Shown piece after piece: positions 41,779 to 51,351 of a stretch of 64,000 nt of DNA (position 1 is the stretch's first letter; each line of letters begins with the position of its first letter). The notes beneath the pieces were generated by a model that saw only the letters and a list, made by a program, of their open reading frames with translations, did not search any database and was not told the origin of the DNA. Source of the stretch: an uncultured Chelatococcus sp. (GTDB lineage Bacteria > Pseudomonadota > Alphaproteobacteria > Rhizobiales > Beijerinckiaceae); assembly GCA_937863995.1 (NCBI GenBank), contig CALMIK010000096.1, forward strand, positions 28,862 to 92,861. The letters are read 5' to 3'. Made by a program: the position numbers and the translations under genes.

Positions 41779-42747
41779 ATGAACAAGCTGCTTGCGGCAT
41801 TCGTTGCCCCCCTCGCTATTTCAGTCGCCCTCGCGCTGCCCGCGCAGGCCGAATTCAAGCTCGACAGCCGCTACACCGATTCCGACGGCGATCTCGTGGC
41901 CGATACGCCTGCCGATCCGGCGCAGCAGATCGATCCCGACACGCTGATCTTCGCCTACACGCCCGTGGAAGACCCGGCCGTCTACGCCGACGTGTGGAAG
42001 GGCTTCCTCGCGCATCTGTCCGAGAAGACCGGCAAGAAGGTGCAGTTCTTCCCGGTGCAGTCGAACGCGGCGCAGATCGAGGCGATGCGCGCCGGACGCC
42101 TGCATGTGGCCGGCTTCAACACCGGCGGCAATCCGATCGCCGTCGCCTGCGCCGGCTTCAAGCCCTTCGCCATGATGGCCGCGAACAAGGACGACGCCTT
42201 CGGTTACGAGATGGAAATCATCACGTGGCCCGGCTCCGGCGTCGAGAAGATCGAGGATCTGAAGGGCAAGAAGCTCGCGTTCACCTCCGAGACGTCGAAT
42301 TCCGGCTTCAAGGCGCCGTCGGCGATCCTCAAGGCCGAGTACGGCCTCGAAGCGGGCAAGGATTTCGAGCCGGTGTTCTCCGGCAAGCACGACAACTCGA
42401 TCCTCGGCGTGGTCAACAAGGACTATCCGGCCGCGGCGATCGCCAATTCCGTGCTCAACCGCATGGTGGCGCGCGATGTCGTGAAGCGCGACCAGTTCGT
42501 GTCGATCTTCAAGTCGCAGACCTTCCCCACCACCGGCTACGGCGTCGTCTATAACCTCAAGCCCGAGCTGCAGGACAAGATCCGCGACGCGTTCTTCACC
42601 TTCGACTGGACGAATTCCGCCCTGCTGAAGGAGTTCCAGACCTCGGAGCCGCCGCAGGAGAAGTTCATCCCGATCAGCTTCAAGGACCATTGGGCCGTGA
42701 TCCGCTCGATCGACGAGGCGACCGGCGTCAAGTACGACTGCAAGTAA
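41779..42747 (+). CDS. phnD: Phosphate/phosphite/phosphonate ABC transporter binding protein PhnD
   Basis: 322 residues with a Sec signal peptide (LLAAFVAPLAISVALALPAQA-E). The mature protein has the PhnD-type type II binding fold: TLIFAYTPVEDPAVYADVW, the QSNAAQIEAMRAGRLHVAGFNTGGNP ligand loop, FTSETSNSGFKAPSAIL. Many rhizobial homologues (PhoD of PhoCDET) carry phosphate as well as phosphonates. GGGAGAG precedes ATG 41779. It heads phnD-phnC-phnE-phnE. No C-P lyase (phnGHIJKLM) genes are in the window, so organophosphonate degradation need not be the role; a Pho box upstream supports phosphate-starvation control. Confidence 0.93.
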   Translation: MNKLLAAFVAPLAISVALALPAQAEFKLDSRYTDSDGDLVADTPADPAQQIDPDTLIFAYTPVEDPAVYADVWKGFLAHLSEKTGKKVQFFPVQSNAAQIEAMRAGRLHVAGFNTGGNPIAVACAGFKPFAMMAANKDDAFGYEMEIITWPGSGVEKIEDLKGKKLAFTSETSNSGFKAPSAILKAEYGLEAGKDFEPVFSGKHDNSILGVVNKDYPAAAIANSVLNRMVARDVVKRDQFVSIFKSQTFPTTGYGVVYNLKPELQDKIRDAFFTFDWTNSALLKEFQTSEPPQEKFIPISFKDHWAVIRSIDEATGVKYDCK

Positions 42748-42763
42748 CAGCCGTCGAAAGCCC

Positions 42764-42797
42764 GAAACGCCGGTGTTCGATGGAACCCCGGCGTTTC
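42764..42797 (+). other. Hairpin between phnD and phnC
   Basis: GAAACGCCGG (42764-42773) pairs perfectly with CCGGCGTTTC (42788-42797) around a 14-base loop, 16 bases after the phnD stop. As with pstS, this likely raises the amount of binding protein relative to the downstream subunits by partial termination or mRNA protection. Confidence 0.65.
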
Positions 42798-42819
42798 CAT
42801 TTATCGTAGAGGAAGACCG

Positions 42820-43659
42820 ATGCTGCGGGTGTCGAACCTGACGAAAACCTACAGAACCGGCGACAAGGCCCTGAAAGGCGTCAGCTTCGAGGTGCCGGCG
42901 GGGCAGGTCGTGGGCCTCATCGGCCCGTCCGGCTCCGGCAAATCGACGCTGATCCGCTGCATCAACCGCCTCGTCGAGCCAAGCAGCGGCACGGTGCACC
43001 TCGGCGATGTCGACGTCACCGCCCTGCCGCGCGGCAAGCTGCGGACGGCGCGCCGGCGCATCGGCATGATCTTTCAGGAATATGCGCTCGTCGAGCGCCT
43101 GACCGTGATGGAGAACGTGCTGTCGGGCAGGCTGGGCTACGTGCCGTTCTGGCGCAGCTTCCTGCGCCGTTTTCCGCCCGCCTATGTCTCCAACGCCTTC
43201 GCGCTGCTCGACCGTGTCGGCCTCATCGATCACGCCGACAAGCGGGCGGATGCGCTCTCCGGCGGCCAGCGCCAGCGCGTCGGCATCGCCCGCGCGCTGG
43301 AGCAGGACCCCGAACTGCTGCTCGTCGACGAGCCCACCGCCTCGCTCGATCCGCGCACCTCGCGCCAGATCATGCGGCTCATCCTGGAGATCTGCCGCGA
43401 GCGCCGGCTGCCGGCCATCATCAACATCCACGACGTGCTGCTGGCGCAGGCCTTCGTCGAGCGCATCATCGGCCTTCGCGCCGGCGAGATCGTGTTCGAC
43501 GGTCCGCCCGACGCGCTCGACACCGAGGCGCTCACCCGCATCTATGGCGAGGAAGACTGGGCCGCCATGCGCAGGCAGGCCGACGACGACGCCTCCGACG
43601 ACGCCGAAAGCGCGGCGCAGTCGCGCGAGGCGGCAGCCCGCCTGGCGGGGATCGCATGA
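42820..43659 (+). CDS. phnC: Phosphonate/phosphate ABC transporter ATPase PhnC
   Basis: 279 residues. Walker [21 protein letters not shown] (about 36-55), Q-loop [20 protein letters not shown], signature [15 protein letters not shown], Walker [17 protein letters not shown] and switch His in [11 protein letters not shown] are intact; the sequence [15 protein letters not shown] is typical of PhnC-type ATPases. A 35-residue acidic tail ([19 protein letters not shown]) extends past the domain. ATG 42820 has GAGGAAG upstream. The stop overlaps phnE (ATGA). Confidence 0.95.
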   Translation: MLRVSNLTKTYRTGDKALKGVSFEVPAGQVVGLIGPSGSGKSTLIRCINRLVEPSSGTVHLGDVDVTALPRGKLRTARRRIGMIFQEYALVERLTVMENVLSGRLGYVPFWRSFLRRFPPAYVSNAFALLDRVGLIDHADKRADALSGGQRQRVGIARALEQDPELLLVDEPTASLDPRTSRQIMRLILEICRERRLPAIINIHDVLLAQAFVERIIGLRAGEIVFDGPPDALDTEALTRIYGEEDWAAMRRQADDDASDDAESAAQSREAAARLAGIA

Positions 43660-44465
43660 CGGCGACGCCCTCCTATCCGGGCCGCTGGAAGCGCCCGCCG
43701 CTGTTCATCCGCTCACGCGCCACGCGGCTTCTCGTCTATGGCGGCCTGGCGCTTTATCTGCTGGCCGCGCTGTCGACGGTGGAGGTGAACTGGCTGCGCG
43801 TCTGGGAGGGGCTCGATCGCGGCTGGCGCTTCGTTCAGGGCTTCCTCATGCCCGATTTCACCACGCGCTGGCGCGACATCGCCGCCGGCATCGAGGAAAG
43901 CCTGACGATGACGGTGTGCGCCACCGTGGCCGGCATCGCCATTTCCATCCCCATCGGCATCGGCGCGGCGCGCAACCTCGCCCCCGTGCCGGTGTATTTG
44001 GTGTGCCGGGCGATCATCGCCGTGTCGCGGGCATTTCAGGAGATCGTCGTCGCCATCCTGCTGGTGGCGATGTTCGGATTCGGGCCGTTCGCCGGGTTCC
44101 TGACGCTCGCCTTCGCCACCATCGGCTTTATCGCCAAGCTGCTGGCCGAGGACATCGAGGAGATTGACGAGACCCAGGCCGAAGCCATCCGGGCCACCGG
44201 CGCGTCGTGGCTGCAACTCGTCAACTACGCCGTGCAGCCGCAGGTGATGCCGCGCCTCATCGGCTTGTCGCTCTACCGGCTCGACATCAATTTTCGCGAA
44301 TCGGCGGTGATCGGCATCGTCGGCGCCGGCGGCGTGGGCGCGACCCTCAACACCGCCATCGATCGTTACGAATACGACAGCGCGGGCGCGATCCTGCTCA
44401 TCATCATCGCCATCGTCATGCTGGCCGAATACGGTTCCGGCATCATTCGCAAGCGGATTCAGTAG
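43656..44465 (+). CDS. phnE: Phosphonate/phosphate ABC transporter permease PhnE (first)
   Basis: 269 residues with about six membrane helices. The binding-protein-dependent permease coupling region [26 protein letters not shown] and the [23 protein letters not shown] segment are characteristic of PhnE. It overlaps phnC by four bases. With the second PhnE one base downstream it should form a heterodimeric channel, as in other alphaproteobacterial operons with two permease genes. Confidence 0.94.
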   Translation: MTATPSYPGRWKRPPLFIRSRATRLLVYGGLALYLLAALSTVEVNWLRVWEGLDRGWRFVQGFLMPDFTTRWRDIAAGIEESLTMTVCATVAGIAISIPIGIGAARNLAPVPVYLVCRAIIAVSRAFQEIVVAILLVAMFGFGPFAGFLTLAFATIGFIAKLLAEDIEEIDETQAEAIRATGASWLQLVNYAVQPQVMPRLIGLSLYRLDINFRESAVIGIVGAGGVGATLNTAIDRYEYDSAGAILLIIIAIVMLAEYGSGIIRKRIQ

Positions 44466-44466
44466 C

Positions 44467-45282
44467 ATGCCGGTCACGATCACCAGCAATGGCCGGGTGT
44501 GGCGCCGCCATTCGCCGATGCGCGATATCCTGGGCTTCGCCGCCTGGCTCGCGCTCGTCGCCTTCTTCGTCTTCTGCTGGCAGGTGATGACGAAGGACAC
44601 GATGTGGGTCTTCGTCCACGACGCGCCGGCGCAGGGGGCGGACATCCTCGCGCGCGCCCTGCCGCCGCGCTGGTCCTATCTGGCGAGCCTGTGGAAGCCG
44701 CTGTGGGACACGCTGAATATGGCGACGCTCGGCACGCTGCTCGGCACGGTCATTGCCGTGCCGGTGGCGTTTCTCGCCGCCGGCAACACCACGCCGAGCC
44801 ACGCGCTGGTGCGGCCGCTGGCGCTTTTCGTCATCGTCGCCTCGCGGTCGATCAACTCGCTGATCTGGGCGCTGCTGCTGGTGTCGATCCTGGGTCCGGG
44901 GATGCTGGCCGGCATCATCGCCATCGCGCTGCGCTCCATCGGCTTTATCGGCAAGCTGCTCTACGAGGCCATCGAGGAGATCGACGAGGGCCAGGTCGAG
45001 GCCGTCTCCGCCACGGGCGCGACGGGCATGCAGGTCATCGACTACGCCATTGTGCCGCAGGTGCTGCCGTCCTTCATCGGCTCGGTGGTGTTCCGGTGGG
45101 ACATCAACATCCGCGAATCCGCCATTCTCGGGCTTGTCGGCGCGGGCGGGCTGGGGCTCAACCTGCAATCGTCGCTCAACGTGCTGGCGTGGCCGCAGGT
45201 GACGATAATCTTCATCGTCATCCTCGCCACGGTCGTGGTGTCGGAATGGATCTCGGCGCGGGTGCGTCGGGCGCTCATCTGA
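44467..45282 (+). CDS. phnE: Phosphonate/phosphate ABC transporter permease PhnE (second)
   Basis: 271 residues, paralogue of the first PhnE: EAVSATGATGMQVIDYAIVPQVLPSF and FRWDINIRESAILGLVGAGGLG align with the equivalent parts of its neighbour. Six helices are predicted; a periplasmic loop follows the first helix. ATG 44467 is one base after the upstream stop. Its 3' end overlaps the end of chrA by eight bases on the opposite strand, so the two transcripts converge. Last gene of the phn operon. Confidence 0.94.
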   Translation: MPVTITSNGRVWRRHSPMRDILGFAAWLALVAFFVFCWQVMTKDTMWVFVHDAPAQGADILARALPPRWSYLASLWKPLWDTLNMATLGTLLGTVIAVPVAFLAAGNTTPSHALVRPLALFVIVASRSINSLIWALLLVSILGPGMLAGIIAIALRSIGFIGKLLYEAIEEIDEGQVEAVSATGATGMQVIDYAIVPQVLPSFIGSVVFRWDINIRESAILGLVGAGGLGLNLQSSLNVLAWPQVTIIFIVILATVVVSEWISARVRRALI

Positions 45283-46519
45283 GCAGCGCGATCACCGTGC
45301 CGGCGGCCGTGAGCAACGGCACGACGAGCCACAGCGGCGCCTTCCAGACCACGAGCAGCATGACGCCCGCCAGCGCCAGCACATAGTCGCGCGGCGACGT
45401 GACGGCGCTCGTCCAGACCGGATCGTAGAGCGCTGCGGCCAGAATGCCGACCACGGCGGCGTTGGCGCCGCGCATCGCCGCCTGAGCGACGGGGCGGCGG
45501 CGGAAATCGTTCCAGAACGGCAGCATGCCGTAAACGAGCAGCAATCCGGGCAGGAAGATCGCCACAAGCGCGATCGTCGCGCCCGCAAGCCCATTTGGTG
45601 CAGGTTCCATCACCGCGCCGAGATAGGCGGCGAAGGTGAAGAGCGGCCCCGGCACCGCCTGGGCAAGGCCGTAGCCCACCAGGAACGTGTCGCCGCCGAT
45701 CCAGCCGGTCTCGACGGTTTCAGCCTCCAGCAGCGGCAGCACCACGTGGCCGCCGCCGAACACCAGCGCGCCGGAGCGGTAGAACGCATCGAACAATGCC
45801 AGCCCGCCGCTGCCCGTGGCCGCGGCCACGATGGGCGACAGCACCAGCAGCGCGGCGAAGATCACCAGCGCCACAAGGCCGGCGCGGCGCGAGACAGGAA
45901 AGTGCAGGTGCCCCGGGGGTGCGTCGTCGCCGGCACGGCAAAGCCACAGGCCGGCGAGCGCGCCGACGGCAATGGCGAGGACCTGGCTGAAAATTCCGGC
46001 GACGAAAACCGCCAGCACGATGGCGGCGAGTGCTATTCCCGCCCGCTCCCGGTCCGGGGCGAGGTTTCTGGCCATGCCCCACACCGCCTGCGCGACGACG
46101 GCCACGGCGACGAGCTTCAGCCCGTGCAATATGCCCGCCGCTACCGGGCCGGTGAAGGCTGCGGCCCCGAGCGCGAAGGCAAACAGCACGAGCGCCGAAG
46201 GCAGCGTGAACGCGAGCCACGCCGCGAGCCCGCCGAGCAGGCCATGACCGCGCAGCACGCCGAGCGAGAAGCCGACCTGGCTCGACGCGGGGCCGGGCAG
46301 GAACTGGCACAATGCCACGAGGTCGGCATATCCCGCCTCGCTGATCCAGCGCCGTCGCACCACCAGCTCGTCGCGAAAATAGCCGAGATGGGCGATGGGC
46401 CCCCCGAATGACGTGAGGCCGAGCCGCAGGAACACGGCAAAGACCTCGGCCGGATTGCCGCGCCCCCCTGCATCCTTGGCCGCTTCGTGGCCGCTCGCGG
46501 TATCGTCAGTCAGCGTCAT
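45275..46519 (-). CDS. chrA: Chromate transporter ChrA
   Basis: 414 residues, long-chain (two-domain) CHR family efflux protein of the cytoplasmic membrane with about ten helices. The N-domain signature FLRLGLTSFGGPIAHLGYFRDELV and CQFLPGPASSQVGFSLG and the C-domain counterpart SGALVFGGGHVVLPLLEAE and GLAQAVPGPLFTFAAYLG are both present, as in full-length ChrA exporters using proton motive force. No chrB regulator is adjacent. ATG 46519 has GGGAAG upstream. It converges on phnE and is divergent from the sensor kinase gene. Confidence 0.94.
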   Translation of the reverse strand: MTLTDDTASGHEAAKDAGGRGNPAEVFAVFLRLGLTSFGGPIAHLGYFRDELVVRRRWISEAGYADLVALCQFLPGPASSQVGFSLGVLRGHGLLGGLAAWLAFTLPSALVLFAFALGAAAFTGPVAAGILHGLKLVAVAVVAQAVWGMARNLAPDRERAGIALAAIVLAVFVAGIFSQVLAIAVGALAGLWLCRAGDDAPPGHLHFPVSRRAGLVALVIFAALLVLSPIVAAATGSGGLALFDAFYRSGALVFGGGHVVLPLLEAETVETGWIGGDTFLVGYGLAQAVPGPLFTFAAYLGAVMEPAPNGLAGATIALVAIFLPGLLLVYGMLPFWNDFRRRPVAQAAMRGANAAVVGILAAALYDPVWTSAVTSPRDYVLALAGVMLLVVWKAPLWLVVPLLTAAGTVIALLR

Positions 46520-46728
46520 GACATCTTCCCGTTCCGGTCATCACCGTGGCGGGGACTATGCCTCATCGCCCGCCGATCCGCCGCATCATTTTACACCGCG
46601 GCGCGAAAAGGCCGCGCCCGCCTCCCGCATGCGAGAGGTGGCGGTTTCACGCAAGATGGCTTGACTTGAACCGGATTCGGCGCCCTTGTGCATGAATAAA
46701 GTGCAGCAGGGAGCGTCAAGGGAACGCG

Positions 46729-48132
46729 GTGAATCTTCGGCAACAGATCCTGGCCCTGGCCATCGTTCCGCTCGTCGTCGCCGTTCTCGCCATCACGGCG
46801 CTGATCACCTGGCAATCGACCAATCTGGTGCGCACCAGCATCTACACGTTCGAGCGCAACATGCTGGCCGCCAAGGAAGCGGAGCTGCTCAATCTGACCA
46901 ATCTCGCGCTGTCCGCCATCAACGGCATCTACGCCGGCGCGGGGCCGGACGACGAGGCCGCGAAGGAGGAAGTGCGCCGCATCCTGTCCTCGCTCGATTA
47001 CGGCGAGGACGGCTATTTCTTCGTCTATTCCTATGACGGCACCAGCATCGCCCACCCGCGCCAGACGTTCCGCTCGGGGCGCAACTGGATCGACCTGACC
47101 GATTCCGACGGCAACAAGGTCATCGCGCGGCTCATCGAAATGGCGCGGGCGGGGGGCGGGCTGGTTCCTTACAAATGGGAGCAGCCGTCCTCGGGCAAGA
47201 GCGCCGACAAGCTGTCCTTCGCCGTCGGCCTCGACAAATGGCAGTGGATGCTGGGCACCGGCGTCTATCTCGACGATGTCTACGCCAAGACCGCCGCCGC
47301 CAAGGCGGACCTGCGCGCCAGCATCGGGCGCACGTTCTTCATCGTGGCGGTGATCGCGGTGCCGTCGGTGCTCGTCGTGTTCGCCAGCTGCATGCTGCTG
47401 AACCTGCACGAGCGGCGCGTGGCCGACGGCAAGCTGAAGGAGCTGACGCAGCGCATCATCGACGCCCAGGAGGAGGAGCGCTCCCGCGTGGCGCGCGAGC
47501 TGCACGACGGCATCTCGCAGAACCTCGTCGGCGTGCGCTACGCCATCGATCTCGCCCGGCGCAAGGTGAACAAGGACAACGTGGAGGCCGCGACCGCCAT
47601 CGAGCGGGGCGCGGGCGCGCTCAACGACGCCATCAAGGAGGTGCGCCGCATGTCGCACGAACTGCGACCGCGCGTGCTGGACGATCTCGGCCTGACGGCG
47701 GCGCTCGAGGCGCTCATCCATAACTTCTCCGAGCGCAATGGCATCGAGGTCACGCTGGAATCGGTGGCGTTCAAGAACCGGCTGGTTCTGGAAGCGCGTG
47801 TCGCGCTCTACCGGGTGGCGCAGGAGGCGCTGACCAACATCGAGCGCCACGCGGGCGCGACGAAGGTGACGGTGCGCTTTTCCAGCAGCCAGTCGGATGT
47901 GCTCGGCGTGCCGGTGCGCGGGCGCGTGCAGATGGACATCATCGACAACGGCCGCGGCTTCGCCGTCGACGGGCACGCGGGGCCGGGGCTCGGCCTGCGC
48001 AACATGCAGGAGCGGATGGCGCATTTCGGCGGCTACATCGAACTCGAGAGTTCCCCCAAGGGCACGCGGCTGACGGCGGTGCTGCCGCGCTCCGCTCTCA
48101 TCGGGCAGCGCGACACGGCGGAGGCCGCATGA
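46729..48132 (+). CDS. Cache-domain sensor histidine kinase (HisKA_3 type)
   Basis: 467 residues. Membrane helix 1 (about 6-28), a periplasmic single-Cache domain (about 35-190; DYGEDGYFFVYSYDGTSIAHP), membrane helix 2 (about 202-224), then the NarL-partner kinase core: dimerisation/phosphoacceptor ARELHDGISQNLVGVRYAID with H259, N-box EALTNIERHAG, and ATP lid blocks IDNGRGF and GPGLGLRNMQERM. GTG 46729 has AAGGGA upstream. The stop overlaps the response regulator start. Cache domains bind small organic acids or amino acids, so the signal is probably an external metabolite; the TSUP permease after the regulator may transport a related anion. Confidence 0.92.
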   Translation: MNLRQQILALAIVPLVVAVLAITALITWQSTNLVRTSIYTFERNMLAAKEAELLNLTNLALSAINGIYAGAGPDDEAAKEEVRRILSSLDYGEDGYFFVYSYDGTSIAHPRQTFRSGRNWIDLTDSDGNKVIARLIEMARAGGGLVPYKWEQPSSGKSADKLSFAVGLDKWQWMLGTGVYLDDVYAKTAAAKADLRASIGRTFFIVAVIAVPSVLVVFASCMLLNLHERRVADGKLKELTQRIIDAQEEERSRVARELHDGISQNLVGVRYAIDLARRKVNKDNVEAATAIERGAGALNDAIKEVRRMSHELRPRVLDDLGLTAALEALIHNFSERNGIEVTLESVAFKNRLVLEARVALYRVAQEALTNIERHAGATKVTVRFSSSQSDVLGVPVRGRVQMDIIDNGRGFAVDGHAGPGLGLRNMQERMAHFGGYIELESSPKGTRLTAVLPRSALIGQRDTAEAA

Positions 48133-48800
48133 GCACGGCAGACGACACGGGCGTCCCGCCCGAAGGCCGCACGAAGGTGCTGCTCATCGACAATCACCCC
48201 TTGGTGCTGGATGGCCTCAAGGCCATTCTGGAAACCTACGGCCACATCGAGGTCGCGGGCGTGGCGCAGACGGCGGCGGCGGGGCTCGACATCGCCGTGC
48301 GGACGCAGCCAGCCGTCGTGCTGATGGACATCAACATGCCGGAGATGAACGGCATCGACGCCATCGAGCTGTTCAAGGAGCACGCTCCCGGCTGCCGCCT
48401 GCTGATGCTGTCGATGCACGACAGCCGCGAATACATCTCGACCTCCGTTGTCTACGGCGCCGCCGGCTATGTGCTGAAGGACGTGTCGACGGACGAGATC
48501 GTCGCGGCCATCGACGCCGTTGCGGCGGGCGGCACGTACTTTTCGTCCGGCGTGCGCGAGGCGCTGATGGAGCGCCACAGCCCGTCGCTGCAGGCAACTG
48601 CTCTCACGACGCGCGAGCAGGACGTGCTGCTGTTGATCGCCCAGGGATTGAGCAACCGCGACGCCGCGCTCGCGCTCGAGATTTCGGAGCGCACGGTGGA
48701 GACGCACCGCAAGAACATCAAGAAGAAGCTCGGCATCGCCACGACAGCCGGCCTGATACGCTACGCCATTTCCCATGGCCTTGTCGGCGGGGGGAGCTGA
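48129..48800 (+). CDS. NarL/FixJ-family response regulator
   Basis: 223 residues. Receiver domain with phosphoacceptor D67 in VVLMDINMPEMNG, acidic pocket LLIDNHPLV and conserved Lys in YVLKDVSTDE, followed by a C-terminal LuxR-type helix-turn-helix (LTTREQDVLLLIAQGLSNRDAALALEISERTVETHRKNIKKKL). It overlaps the sensor kinase by four bases, so the two are cognate. Its likely target is the operon itself and the permease gene seven bases downstream; no clear palindromic operator was found in the 209-base region upstream of the kinase. Confidence 0.95.
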   Translation: MSTADDTGVPPEGRTKVLLIDNHPLVLDGLKAILETYGHIEVAGVAQTAAAGLDIAVRTQPAVVLMDINMPEMNGIDAIELFKEHAPGCRLLMLSMHDSREYISTSVVYGAAGYVLKDVSTDEIVAAIDAVAAGGTYFSSGVREALMERHSPSLQATALTTREQDVLLLIAQGLSNRDAALALEISERTVETHRKNIKKKLGIATTAGLIRYAISHGLVGGGS

Positions 48801-48806
48801 GCGGCG

Positions 48807-49574
48807 ATGCTGATGGAGCTTTTCCTGTTCGTCGCCGGCTTTCTCGCCGGCGCGATCAACGCGCTGGCGGGCGGCGGCTCGTTCATCCTGCTGCCGGCGT
48901 TGATGGTCGCCGGTGTGCCGCCGGTGCTCGCCAACGCATCGAACACCTATGCCTCGATGCCGGGCTACGTGAGTGGCGCCGCCGGTTACTGGAAGTCGAT
49001 TGCCGCCCATCGCCACCGGCTGATCGCCTATTCGCTGGTGTCGCTGGTCTTCGGCTATCTGGGGGCCGAGCTGCTGCTCGTGGTGTCGGACGAGGCGTTC
49101 GCCGCCATCGTGCCGTGGATGATGCTCGTGGCGGTGCTGCTGTTCGTGTTCGGCAGCCGCATCAGCGGCTGGATGCGCGCCGTGTCGTCGCGCCACGCGC
49201 GCGCGAAGTGGGCCGGAGCCGCGCTGGTGTGGCTGTTCCTCGCGGGCGTGTGCACCTATGGCGGGTTTTTCAACGCCGGCCTCGGCATCCTGCTGCTGGC
49301 ATTTCTCGCCACAGCGGGCTTCGACGACATCCACGCCATGAACGGCCTGAAACTGTGGATCTCGGCGCTCGTCGCGCTCGTCGCCGTGGCGCGCTTCGCC
49401 TTGAGCGGCGCGATCGACTGGCACTACGGCACGATCGCGCTCGCGGGGGCCACCATCGGCGGCTATGTCGCGGCGCGCTACGCCTATCACGTGCCGGCGA
49501 GGGCGCTGCGCATCGCCATCATCATCTACGGTGCGGCGGTAACCGTTTATTTCTTCTGGGTTACGCCCGGTTGA
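48807..49574 (+). CDS. TSUP (TauE/SafE) family membrane permease
   Basis: 255 residues, about eight helices. The N-terminal GAINALAGGGSFILLPALMVAGVPPVLANASNT stretch and the second-half repeat AGVCTYGGFFNAGLGILLLAFLATAGFDDIHAMNGLK are hallmarks of the family, which moves sulfite, sulfonates, sulfoacetate and other organic anions. It starts six bases after the response regulator, so it is probably under the control of that two-component system. ATG 48807 is used; ATG 48813 is also possible. The transported compound is unknown. Confidence 0.9.
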   Translation: MLMELFLFVAGFLAGAINALAGGGSFILLPALMVAGVPPVLANASNTYASMPGYVSGAAGYWKSIAAHRHRLIAYSLVSLVFGYLGAELLLVVSDEAFAAIVPWMMLVAVLLFVFGSRISGWMRAVSSRHARAKWAGAALVWLFLAGVCTYGGFFNAGLGILLLAFLATAGFDDIHAMNGLKLWISALVALVAVARFALSGAIDWHYGTIALAGATIGGYVAARYAYHVPARALRIAIIIYGAAVTVYFFWVTPG

Positions 49575-49599
49575 CCGCTGGCGTGAATATCACCGTTCG

Positions 49600-50646
49600 T
49601 CAAAAATCCTTGCGCAGGTAGGCGCTCCACGCCGCGTCCGAGGGGAAGTGCCATGGCGCGGTCACGCCGTCGCGCAGCCGCCGGCTCTGGCGCAACGTCT
49701 CCGCCGACACGCTCGAGTCCACGAGCCCGAGCTGCTGGAACAGGCTCAGCGAATAGCCCGGCACCCAGCGCCTGACGTCGTGCCACGGAACCGGCATGAA
49801 GCTTTCGGGCGCGAGGTTCATCAGCGTGGTCATGCAGCTTTCGCGCAGCGTCGAGTAGAAGCGCGGGCGCGCATCGACCTCATTGACGAAGGCGAGCAGG
49901 CGCTCGAAATAAGCCCGCATCGCCGCCTGCGGGGCGAGGATGGGATAGATCTGGATCTCGTCGGGGGGCACGCGGGCGAGCCGCTGCCAGAAGAGATCGC
50001 GCTCGGTGCCGAGCTCGGGATAGATCTGGTCGTGCCGGAACAGGCCGGCGAGCGCATCGAAGCGCCCGCCCTTGACGCGGCGCGCCTCGATCGAGACCAC
50101 GACGTGCCGCCCGTCGGCAAAACCGAAGGACAGCATGACATGCGCCAGCGCCTTCACGCCTCCGAACGGCTGGATGATGAGATCGACGCCGGTCAGTTGC
50201 GCGAGATCGAACGTTTCCGTCGTCCAGCGCACCTCGGAGGGCTCGCCGGGGCGATGCACCGCATCCCGGAAGTTGACGATGGTGGCGCGGTCCCCGTCGA
50301 TCACGGCTGAGGGGCTTTTGGCCTGCAGGTCGATCCAGTCGCGATCGATCGGTTCCTTGGCCACGTAGGCCGTCATCAGCAATGCGATCAGTGCCGCCGC
50401 CACTGCCCGCCGTCGCCACAGCCATCGTCGCCACAGCCCTGCGCCGGGCACGAACCATAGCGCCAGCACGGCGACGGGAAACGCAAAGCTGCCGATCTCG
50501 CGCACCCTGTCGGGCCAGCCCAGCCAGTAGTGGATCGCCAGCGCGCAAAAGAGCGCGAGCACCACCACAGCGGCGCCGAGCAAAAATCGAACGATCGCGG
50601 TCAAGGTGCCGGCAGCGGCTCGCGTCATGGCCACAGCACGCCTCAT
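49600..50646 (-). CDS. DUF4105 (lipoprotein-associated domain) membrane protein
   Basis: 348 residues. Three membrane helices at the N-terminus (about 15-37, 52-68, 80-98) are followed by a soluble DUF4105 domain (about 115-300) with VNFRDAVHRPGEPSEVRW, GVKALAHVMLSFGFADGRHVVVSIEARR and the ESCMTTLMNL block with a conserved Cys. The Cys and His residues of this domain have suggested a cysteine-peptidase-like fold, but no activity is established. ATG 50646 lacks a good site; ATG 50628 is an alternative. It converges on the TSUP gene with a 25-base gap. Function unknown. Confidence 0.82.
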   Translation of the reverse strand: MRRAVAMTRAAAGTLTAIVRFLLGAAVVVLALFCALAIHYWLGWPDRVREIGSFAFPVAVLALWFVPGAGLWRRWLWRRRAVAAALIALLMTAYVAKEPIDRDWIDLQAKSPSAVIDGDRATIVNFRDAVHRPGEPSEVRWTTETFDLAQLTGVDLIIQPFGGVKALAHVMLSFGFADGRHVVVSIEARRVKGGRFDALAGLFRHDQIYPELGTERDLFWQRLARVPPDEIQIYPILAPQAAMRAYFERLLAFVNEVDARPRFYSTLRESCMTTLMNLAPESFMPVPWHDVRRWVPGYSLSLFQQLGLVDSSVSAETLRQSRRLRDGVTAPWHFPSDAAWSAYLRKDF

Positions 50647-50718
50647 GCAGCAGGGAAGGGGCGTCTATGTCGTGACACAAGCCGTGACCGCCCGCAAGCC
50701 CCTTCCAGGACGCCCGGC

Positions 50719-51174
50719 TTACAGCCTGCCGGCTTCGAACTCGCCGCAGGAATACCCGAGCATCGACAGCCCTTCCTCGAGGAAATCGCCCAGGAGCGGC
50801 GTGCCGAGCAGGTATTCCGCCGTGCGCCGGTTGTGGGCGCGGGCGGCGTCGGCGCGCACGGTCGGCCAGTCGGCGGCGGAATAATCGTCCCTGCCAAGCC
50901 ATGCGAGCGCGACGAGATCGATCTGCTCGTCTTCCGACAGCGAGCGGATGAGCGAGGTCAGCTCCTCCTCGACCGGGTCGTCGCCATGGTCCTCGAGAAC
51001 GCCGATATCGCCGTCGTCGGTCGGGTTGGAGCCGGAATCCGGGTCCGTGACCTCGTCCTTGGCGTCAAACTCCCGCGCCTTGACGATGATGAAGCAGACC
51101 TTTTCCGGCGAGATCGTCAGCGCGTCACCGTCTTCTCCGCCGACATTGTCGGTGTCCCGCACTTTCGCCTGCAT
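50719..51174 (-). CDS. DUF3775 domain protein
   Basis: 151 residues, acidic. An N-terminal strand-like segment (ALTISPEKVCFIIVKAREFDAK) precedes an acidic insert (about 43-65) and a C-terminal helical part with SLSEDEQIDLVALAWLGRDDY and AEYLLGTPLLGDFLEEGLSMLG, the pattern of DUF3775 proteins common in alphaproteobacteria. ATG 51174 has AGGAGGAA seven bases upstream and decides the start over longer open frames. No function is known for the family and neither neighbour suggests one. It is likely monocistronic. Confidence 0.8.
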   Translation of the reverse strand: MQAKVRDTDNVGGEDGDALTISPEKVCFIIVKAREFDAKDEVTDPDSGSNPTDDGDIGVLEDHGDDPVEEELTSLIRSLSEDEQIDLVALAWLGRDDYSAADWPTVRADAARAHNRRTAEYLLGTPLLGDFLEEGLSMLGYSCGEFEAGRL

Positions 51175-51351
51175 GTGAGGTTCCTCCTGTCGAGCGATCA
51201 TGGATGCAGGGCCGATCGGTCGATCGACCAGCATTCGCTCACGACCGGGCGACGTGAAACACACCGCCGCCTCCGAAAAATAATGACATGCTTCAGCGGA
51301 GAATTGAACAGGCAGACTTCCCGGCGCGCCGGTTCTTGACGCGACGCGCGA

